Assembly: GCF_032854445.1 (NCBI RefSeq)
Contig: NW_027018325.1
Span: 1 to 41,628 of the forward strand
Reading direction: 5' to 3'
DNA: 41,628 bases
Origin: Liolophura sinensis
Lineage: Eukaryota; Mollusca; Polyplacophora; Chitonida; Chitonidae
In this document: positions 34,930 to 41,628 of the stretch, one piece after another
Position numbering within the stretch: the first letter of the stretch is position 1
Layout of the letters: each line of letters opens with the position of its first letter
Translations under genes and position numbers: made by a program
Notes under the pieces: generated by a model
Seen by the model: only the letters and a program-made list of their open reading frames with translations
What the model was told of the DNA's origin: nothing
Database searches by the model: none

Positions 34930-36455
34930 CACGTCAAATCTTTGGGCCAAGCCCATTTAACTCATCCAGCAATTGTCTGATTTCTAAGTCGAAGACAAAC
35001 TCAATGTCTTTATCTACATGTTGAAAAACCACACCATTTGTATATAAAAAACACAAGGTAATTGATACAGTCTGCTGTAAAAAGTACAAATGAACACTGA
35101 CCCACATCAATAAAGTGCCAAAAGATGCGCAATTGTGCCAGGCATCTCCAGCTGTTTAAAAATTGCAAATTTCCTTGGTTTCCATGGAGTAAGAGCCGTT
35201 GCTGGGCACTTGATTTTCACATAAATGCTCATTCAATTGTCGCTATAGCCAAAAGTAATGATCGGAGAGCAACGCGGTTTGCACCATTCGAATTCTCGTC
35301 ACAAAATACGTCGGATTAGCCTCTTACCTGCAGCATTGGAACAGTTTTTCCACTTTTGGATTTTTGCCTGGTCTTTTTGCTAATTGAAATCGGCTACATT
35401 TACTGTGTACCATCGCGACTGGTCATTATTATGTTCAACTTTTGATTATAAGTTATGTGCCCTTCTGTAGCCCAGAAGACGTCAAATCTTTGGGCCAAGC
35501 CCAATTAACTCACCCAGCAAATGTCTGACTTCTAAGTCGAAGACAAACTCAATGTCTTTATCTACATGTTGAAAAACCACACCATTTGTATATAAAAAAC
35601 AAAAGGTACTTGATACAGTCTGCTGGAAAAAGTACAATTGAACACTGACCCACATCAATAAGGTGCCAAAAGATGCGCAATTGGGCCAGGCATCTCCAGC
35701 TGTTGAAAAATTGCAAATTTCCTTGGTTTCCATGGAGTAAGAGCCGTTGCTGGGCACGTAATTTTCACATAAATTCTCATTTAATTGTCGCTACAGCCAA
35801 AAGTATTGGTCGGAGAGCAACGCGGTTTGCACCATTCGATTTCTCGTCACAAAATACGTCGGATTAGCCTCTTACCAGCAGCATTGGAACAGTTTTTCGA
35901 CTTTTGGATTTTTGCCTGATCTTTTTGCTGATTCAAATCCACTACATTTTCTATGTACCATCGCGACTGGTCATTACTATATTCAAGTTTTAATTATAAG
36001 TTATGTGCCCTTCGGTAGCCCAGAAGACGTCAAATCTTTGGGCCAAGCCCATTTAACTCACCCAGCAAATGTCTTACTTCTAAGTCGAAGACAAGCTCAA
36101 TGTCTTTATCTACATGTTGAAAAACCACACCATTTGTATATAAAAAACACAAGGTACTTGATACAATCTGCTGGAAAAAATACAATTGAACACTGACCCA
36201 CATCAATAAGGTGCCAAAAGATGCGCAATTGGGCCAGAAATCCCCAGCTGTTGAAAAATTTAAAATTTCCGTGGGTTCCATGGAGTAAGAGCCGTTGCTG
36301 GGCACGTGATTTTCACATAAATGCTCATTTAATTGTCGCTACAGCCAAAAGTATTGGTCGGAGAGCAACGCGGTTTGCACCATTCGATTTCTCCTCACAA
36401 AATACGGCGGATTAGCCTCCTACCAGCAGCATTGGGACAGTTTTTCCACTTCTGG
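34930..36455 (+). repeat. Terminal forward monomers up to the inversion
   Basis: 34930 is a t/g-like monomer (ACAAATGAACACTG, CTGTTTAAAAATTGC, GGGCACTTGATT, AGTAATGATCGG, GAATTC). 35478 carries CCCAATTAACTCACCC, AACAAAAGGTAC, GCACGTAATTTTC and TTCAAATCCAC. 36026 is cut at about position 430 of the monomer by the inversion; its last 90 bp hold several changes seen in few or no other copies (CTCCTCAC, TACGGCGG, CCTCCTACC, ATTGGGACAG, ACTTCTGG). Confidence 0.82.
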
Positions 36456-36462
36456 CCCAATC
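36419..36462. other. Head-to-head inversion junction with 7-bp filler
   Basis: The forward array ends at about 36455 (TTTTTCCACTTCTGG). The reverse array starts at 36463 (GGCTAATCCGACG). Bases 36456-36462 (CCCAATC) belong to neither at that position. The flanking arms are inverted copies of each other: 36381-36418 pairs with 36463-36500 with two mismatches, around a 44-nt spacer, and homology continues outward over several kilobases. CTGGCCCAAT at 36452-36461 matches ten bases of the inverted monomer's own CCTGGCCCAATTCC (seen near 36640), which suggests a short template switch. The switch of strand is seen directly; the mechanism is inferred. Confidence 0.9.
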
Positions 36463-36854
36463 GGCTAATCCGACGTATTTTGTGACGAGAAATCGAATGG
36501 TGCAAAGCGCGTTGCTCTCCGACCAATACAGTTGGCTGTAGCGACAATTAAATGAGCATTTATGTGAAAATCACGTGCCCAGCTACGGCTCTTACTCCAT
36601 GGAAACCGAGGAAATTTGCAAGTTTTAAACAGCTGGAGATGCCTGGCCCAATTCCGCATCATTTGGCACCTTATTGATGTGGGTCAGTGTTCAGTTGTCC
36701 TTTTTACAGCAGACTGTATCAAGTACCTTGTGTTTTTTATATACAAATGGTGTGGTTTTTCAACATGTAGATAAAGACATTGAGTTTGTCTTCGACTTAG
36801 AAGTAAGACAATTGCTGGATGAGTTAAATGGGCTTGGCCCAAAGATTTGACGTC
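36463..36854 (-). repeat. Junction-proximal inverted monomer (partial, 392 bp)
   Basis: Reading on the minus strand, this monomer runs from its GACGTC at 36849-36854 down to the junction, ending at monomer position 392, the same position at which the forward arm's homology to it stops. Private changes include AAAGCGCGTTG, AATACAGTTGG and GTTTTAAACAGC. Its right end (GAGTTTGTC) is of the B form of the dimer. Confidence 0.85.
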
Positions 36855-37950
36855 TTCTGGGCTACCGAAGGGCACATAACTTATAATCAAAAGTTGAATA
36901 TAGTAATGACCAGTCGCGATGGTACATAGAAAATGTAGCCAATTTCAATTAGCAAAAAGACCAGGCAAAAATCCAAAAGTGGAAAAACTCTTCCAATACT
37001 GTTGGTAAGAGGTTAATCCGACGTATTTTGTGACGAGAAATCGAATGGTGCAAATCGCGTTGCTCTCCGACCAATACTGTTGGCTGTAGCGACAATTGAA
37101 TGAACATTTATGTGAAAATCACGTGCCCAACAACGGCTCTTACTCCATCGAAACCAAGGAAATTTGCAAGTTTTCAACAGCTGGAAATGTCTGGACGAAT
37201 TCCGCATCTTTTGGCACCTTATTGATGTGGGTCAGTGTTTAATTGTACTTTTTACAGCAGAATGTATCAAGTACCTTGTGTTTTTTATATACAAATGGTG
37301 TGGTTTTTCAACATGTAGATAAAGACATTGAGCTTGTCTTCGACTTAGAAGTAAGACAATTGCTGGATGAGTTAAATGGGCTTGGCCCAAAGATTTGACG
37401 TCTTCTGGGCTACCGAAGGGCCTATAACTTATAATCGAATGTCGAAAATAGTAATGACCAGTCGCGATGGTACATATTAAATGTAGCCCATTTCAATTAG
37501 CAAAAAGACCAGGCAAAAATCCAAAAGTGGAAAAACTGTTTTAATGCTGCTGGTAAGAGGCTAATCCGACGTATTTTGTGACGAGAAATCGAATGGTGCA
37601 AACCGCGTTGCTCTCCGACCAATACTTGTGGCTGTAGCGACAATTGAATGAGCATTTATGTGAAAATCACGTGCCCAGCAACGGCTCTTACTCCATGGAA
37701 ACCAAGGAAATTTGCAAGTTTTCAACAACTGGAGATGCCTGGCTCAATTCCGCATCTTTTGGCACCTTATTGATGTGGGTCAGTGTTCAATTGTACTTTT
37801 TACAGCAGATTGTATCAAGTACCTTGTGTTTTTTAAATACAAATGGTGTGGTTTTTCAACATGTAGATAAAGACATTGAGCTTGTCTTCGACTTAGAAGT
37901 AAGACAATTGCTGGATGAGTTAAATGGGCTTGGCCCAAAGATTTGACGTC
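36855..37950 (-). repeat. Inverted dimer unit 1
   Basis: Two monomers, 36855-37403 (A form: ATAATCAAAAG at its left end, GAGCTTGTC at its right end) and 37404-37950 (B form at the left: ATAATCGAATGTCG with CATATTAAATG; its right end is GAGCTT where other B copies have GAGTTT). Period 1096 bp. Confidence 0.72.
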
Positions 37951-39045
37951 TTCTGGACTACCGAAGGGCACATAACTTATAATTAAAAGTCGAAAATAGT
38001 AATGACCAGTCGCGATGGTACATAGTAAATGTAGCCCATTTCAATTAGCAAAAAGACCAGGCAAAAGTCCAAAAGTGGAAAAACTGTTCCAATGCTGCTA
38101 GTAAGAGGCTAATGCGACGTATTTTGTGACGAGAAATCGAATGGTGCAAACCGCGTTGCTCTCCGACCAATACTGTTGGCTGTAGCGACAATTGTATGAG
38201 CATTTATGTGAAAATCACGTGCCCAGCTACGGCTCTTACTCCATGGAAACCAAGGATATTTGCAAGTTTTCAACAGCTGGAGATGCCTGGCCCAATTGCG
38301 CATCTTTTGGCACCTTATTGATGTGGGTCAGTGTTCAATTGTACTTTTTACAGCAGACTGTATCAAGTACCTTGTGTTTTTTATATACAAATGGTGTGGT
38401 TTTTCAACATGTAGATAAAGACATTGAGCTTATTTTCGACTTAGAAGTAAGACAATTGCTGTATCAGTTAAATGGGCTTGGCCCAAAGATTTGACGTCTT
38501 CTGGACTACCGAAGGGCACATAACTTATAATCGAATGTCGAAAAGAGTAATGACCAGTCGCGATGGTACATATTAAATGTAGCCCATTTCAATTAGCAAA
38601 AAGACCAGGCAAAAATCCAAAAGTGGAAAAACTGTTCCATTGCTGCTGGTGAGAGGCTAATCCGACGTATTTTGACAGGAGAAATCGAATGATGCAAACC
38701 GCGTTGCTCTGCGACCAATACTTTTGGCTGTAGCGACAATTGAATGAGCATTTATGTGAAAATCACGTGCCCAGCAACGGCTCTTACTCCATGGAAACCA
38801 AGGAAATTTGCAAGTTTTCAACAGCTGGAGATGCCTGGCCCAATTCCGCATCTTTTGGCACCTTATTGATGTGGGTCAGTGTTCAATTGTACTTTTTACA
38901 GCAGACTGTATCAAGTACCTTGTGTTTTTTATATACAAATGGTGTGGTTTTTAACATGTAGATAAAGACATTGAGTTTCTCTTCGACTTAGAAGTAAGAC
39001 AATTGCTGGATGAGTTAAATGGGCTTGGCCCAAAGATTTGACGTC
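37951..39045 (-). repeat. Inverted dimer unit 2
   Basis: 37951-38498 is A (ATAATTAAAAGTCG, GAGCTTATTTTC). 38499-39045 is B (ATAATCGAATGTCG, CATATTAAATG, CCATTGCTGCTGGTGAG, GACAGGAG, CTCTGCGACC, GAGTTTCTC). Period 1095 bp. Confidence 0.75.
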
Positions 39046-40147
39046 TTCTGGGCTACCGAAGGGCACATAACTTATAATCAAAAGTTGAATATAGTAATGA
39101 CCAGTCGCGATGGTACATATTAAATGTAGCGCATTTCAATTAGCAAAAAGACCAGGCAAAAATCCAAAAGTGTAAAAACTGTTCCAATGCTGCTGGTAAG
39201 AAGCCTAATCCGACGTATTTTGTGACGAGAAATCGAATGGTGCAAACCGCGTTTGCTCTCCGACCAATACTGTTGGCTGTAGCGACAATTGAATGAGCAT
39301 TTATGTGAAAATCACGTGCCCAGCAAACGGCTCTTACTCCATGGAAACCAAGGAAATTTGCAAGTTTTCAACAGCTGGAGATGCCTGGCCCAATTCCGCA
39401 TCTTTTGGCACCTTATTGATGTGGGTCAGTGTTCAATTGTACTTTTTACAGCAGACTGTATCAAGTACTTTGTGTTTTTTATATACAAATGGTGTGGTTT
39501 TTCAACATGTAGATAAAGACATTGAGCTTGTCTTCGACTTAGAAGTAAGACAATTGCTGGATAAGTTAAATGGGCTTGGCCCAAAGATTTGACGTCTTCT
39601 AGGCTACCAAAGGGCACATAACTTATAATCGAATGTCGAAAAGAGTAATGACCAGTCGCGATGGTACATATTAAATGTAGCCCATTTCAATTAGCAAAAA
39701 GACCAGGCAAAAATCCAAAAGTGGAAAAACTGTTCCATTCCTGCTGGTGAGAGGCTAATCCGACGTATTTTGTGACGAGAAATCGAAATGGTGCAAACCG
39801 CGTTGCTCTCCGGCCAATACTGTTGGCTGTAGCGACAATTGAATGAGCATTTATGTGAAAAATCACGTGCCCAGCAACGGCTCTTATTCCATGGAAACCA
39901 AGGAAATTTGCAAGTTTTCAACAGCTGGAGATACCTGGCCCAATTCCGCATCTTTTGGCACCTTATTGATGTGGGTCAGTGTTCAATTGTACTTTTTACA
40001 GCAGACTGTATCAAGTACCTTGTGTTTTTTTATATACAAATGGTGTGGTTTTTCAACATGTAGATAAAGACATTGAGTTTGTCTTCGACTTAGAAGTAAG
40101 ATAATTGCTGGATGAGTTAAATGGGCTTGGCCCAAAGATTTGACGTC
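39046..40147 (-). repeat. Inverted dimer unit 3
   Basis: 39046-39596 is A (ATAATCAAAAGTTG, GAGCTTGTC, but CATATTAAATG as in B). 39597-40147 is B (ATAATCGAATGTCG, CATATTAAATG, CCATTCCTGCTGGTGAG, GAGTTTGTC). Several one-base insertions lengthen both. Confidence 0.75.
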
Positions 40148-41245
40148 TTCTGGGCTACCGAAGGGCACATAACTTATAATCAAAAGTCGAAAATAGTAAT
40201 GACCAGTCGCGATGGTACATAGAAAATGTAGCCCATTTCAATTAGCAAAAAGACCAGGCAAAAAATCCAAAAGTCGAAAAACTGTTCCAATGCTGCTGGT
40301 AAGAGGCTAATCCGACGTATTTTGTGACGAGAAATCGAATGGTGCAAACCGCGTTGCTCTCCGACCAATACTGTTGGCTGTAACGACAATTGAATTAGCA
40401 TTTATGTGAAAATCACGTGCCCAGCAACGGCTCTTACTCCATGGAAACCAAGGAAATTTGCAATTTTTCAACAGGCTGGAGATGCCTGGCCCAATTCCGC
40501 ATCTTTTGGCACCTTATTGATGTGGGTCAGTGTTCAATTGTACTTTTTACAGCAGACTGTATCAAGTACCTTTTGTTTTTTATATACAAATGGTGTGGTT
40601 TTTCAACATGTAGATAAAGACATTGAGCTTGTCTTCGACTTAGAAGTAAGACAATTGCTGGATAAGTTAAATGGGCTTGGCCCAAAGATTTGACGTCTTC
40701 TGGGCTACCGAAGGGCACATAACTTATAATCGAATGTCGAAAAGAGTAATGACCAGTCGCGATGGTACATATTAAATGTAGCCCATTTCAATTAGCAAAA
40801 AGACCAGGCAAAAGTCCAAAAGTGGAAAAACTGTTCCATTGCTGCTGGTGAGATGCTAATCCGACGTATTTTGTCAGGGAGAAATCGAATGGTGCAAACC
40901 GCGTTGCTCTGCGACCAATACTTTTGCTGTAGCGACAATTGAATGAGCATTTATGTGAACATGACGTGCCCAGCAACGGCTCTTACTCCATGGAAACCAC
41001 GGAAATTTGCAAGTTTTCAACAGCTGGAGATGCCTGGCCCAATTCCGCATCCATTGGCACCTTATTGATGTGGGTCAGTGTTCAATTGTACTTTTTACAG
41101 CAGACTGTATCAAGTACCTTGTGTTTTTTATAAACAAATGGTGTGGTTTTTCAACATGTAGATAAAGACATTGAGTTTGTCTTCGACTTAGAAGTAAGAC
41201 AATTGCTGGATGAGTTAAATGGGCTTGGCCCAAAGATTTGACGTC
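40148..41245 (-). repeat. Inverted dimer unit 4
   Basis: 40148-40697 is A (ATAATCAAAAGTCG, CATAGAAAATG, GAGCTTGTC); it is also the one inverted monomer with GCAATTTTTC in place of GCAAGTTTTC. 40698-41245 is B (ATAATCGAATGTCG, CATATTAAATG, CCATTGCTGCTGGTGAG, GTCAGGGAG, CTCTGCGACC, GAGTTTGTC). Confidence 0.75.
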
Positions 41246-41628
41246 TTCTGGGCTACCGAAGGGGCACATAACTTATATTCAAAAGTCGAATATAGTAATG
41301 ACCAGTCGCGATGGTACATAGTAAATGTAGCCCATTTCAATTAGCAAAAAGACCAGGCAAAAATCCAAAAGTGGAAAAACTGTTCCAATGCTGCTGGTGA
41401 GAGGCTAATCCGACGTATTTTGTCAGGAGAAATCGAATGGTGCAAACCGCGTTGCTCTGCGACCAATACTTTTGGCTGTAGCGACAATTGAATGAGCATT
41501 TATGTGAAAATCACGTGCCCAGCAACGGCTCTTACTCCATGGAAACCAAGGAAATTTGCAAGTTTTCAACAGCTGGAGATGCCTGGCCCAATTCCGTATC
41601 TTTTGGCACCTTATTGATGTGGGTCAGT
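41246..41628 (-). repeat. Partial inverted monomer at right window edge
   Basis: It starts in A form (TATTCAAAAGTCG, CATAGTAAATG, CCAATGCTGC) but continues with the B-like centre (GGTGAGAGG, GTCAGGAG, CTCTGCGACC). It is cut by the window end, so the array continues beyond it. Confidence 0.78.

Larger units (their letters stand above)
1..36455 (+). repeat. Forward satellite array, 548-bp monomer
   Basis: A head-to-tail tandem array. The GACGTC phase marker (read in context as CCAGAAGACGTCAAATC) recurs at 470, 1018, 1566, 2114, 2660, 3206, 3754, 4303, 4851, 5397, 5944, 6492, 7042, 7589, 8137, 8685, 9234 and 9782, and so on to 36026, giving 67 occurrences including variants such as GAACACGTC. 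Spacing is 545-552 bp, and mostly exactly 548 where the sequence is clean; three intervals are 340 bp. No non-satellite DNA interrupts it. Copies are very similar but fall into recognisable types defined by linked substitutions. The plus orientation is arbitrary. The family is not recognised. Confidence 0.97.
36463..41628 (-). repeat. Inverted satellite array, same monomer on minus strand
   Basis: The same 548-bp monomer in reverse complement. The marker, now read TTTGACGTCTTCTGGGC, is at 36849, 37398, 37945, 38493, 39040, 39591, 40142, 40692 and 41240, 547-551 bp apart. The array runs out of the right window edge. It has near-fixed private variants: nearly all copies read, in monomer orientation, TTGAAAACTTGC where the forward arm reads TTGAAAAATTGC, and most read GCCAACAGTATTGG instead of GCCAAAAGTATTGG. 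Variants also alternate between neighbouring monomers, giving a dimeric higher-order repeat. Confidence 0.97.

Noticed and set aside
36456-36462. Transposon or unique sequence at the inversion
   Set aside because: Only seven bases lie between the arms, and most of them match an inverted monomer fragment.
246-41269. Many open frames of 60-134 codons on both strands
   Set aside because: The same few frames repeat every 548 bp, overlap on both strands, are broken by single-base indels without consequence, and resemble no domain I know. They follow from the repeat, so none is annotated as a gene.
1-41628. CRISPR array
   Set aside because: The repeats are 548 bp long and contiguous, with no short repeat/unique spacer pattern and no cas genes.
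1-41628. Telomeric repeats, rDNA or a histone cluster as the source of the tandem array
   Set aside because: No short telomere-type repeats, no recognisable rRNA core sequence and no histone-like frame were seen in the monomer.

Overview
The window is satellite DNA from end to end, with no unique flanking sequence, no convincing protein-coding gene and no RNA gene. It holds about 77 tandem copies, complete or partial, of one monomer whose length in the cleanest stretches is 548 bp. I phased the copies on a GACGTC site present in nearly all of them; 67 such sites lie in the forward arm and 9 in the inverted arm. Complex long-monomer arrays with higher-order repeats (HORs), hybrid monomers and an orientation switch are typical of pericentromeric, centromeric or subtelomeric heterochromatin in eukaryotes. 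I do not recognise the family and cannot name the species. The AT-rich, gene-free composition fits an animal (an insect, for example) or a plant, and rules out an ordinary bacterial or phage region.

Layout. (1) 1-13067: a nine-monomer HOR of about 4.93 kb (types a to i). The first copy is cut by the window edge, the second is complete, and the third is shortened to six monomers by an internal hybrid. (2) 13068-17455: a fourth copy that loses its order (a b c d, then foreign types). (3) 17456-36455: a second subfamily, marked by GTACCATCGCG where the first has GTAATATCGCG. It is a mosaic of local duplications: a five/six-monomer block in tandem, a dimer duplication, a trimer duplication, and three copies of a monomer carrying the same 208-bp internal deletion. 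(4) 36456-36462: a 7-bp filler at which the array flips orientation. (5) 36463-41628: the same monomer on the minus strand, with its own fixed variants and a dimeric HOR of about 1.1 kb.

Each complete monomer carries the same landmarks: a short GGGC hairpin, two mutually exclusive hairpins sharing one arm, A-tracts spaced near whole helical turns, a TATATAAA motif with an initiator-like ACAGTC 28 bp downstream, and an E-box (CACGTG) that several subfamilies have lost. The reading frames, including a recurring one of 100 codons antisense to the array, look like by-products of the repeat.

The most notable observations are the inversion junction, the separately homogenised inverted arm, the recurrent deleted monomer, and several hybrid monomers that place unequal exchanges within 50-100 bp. 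Single-base indels are concentrated in patches (about 1-7.1 kb, 10.1-14.7 kb and 18.5-26.7 kb). They look like uncorrected long-read errors, so fine-scale differences and copy number there should be treated with caution.
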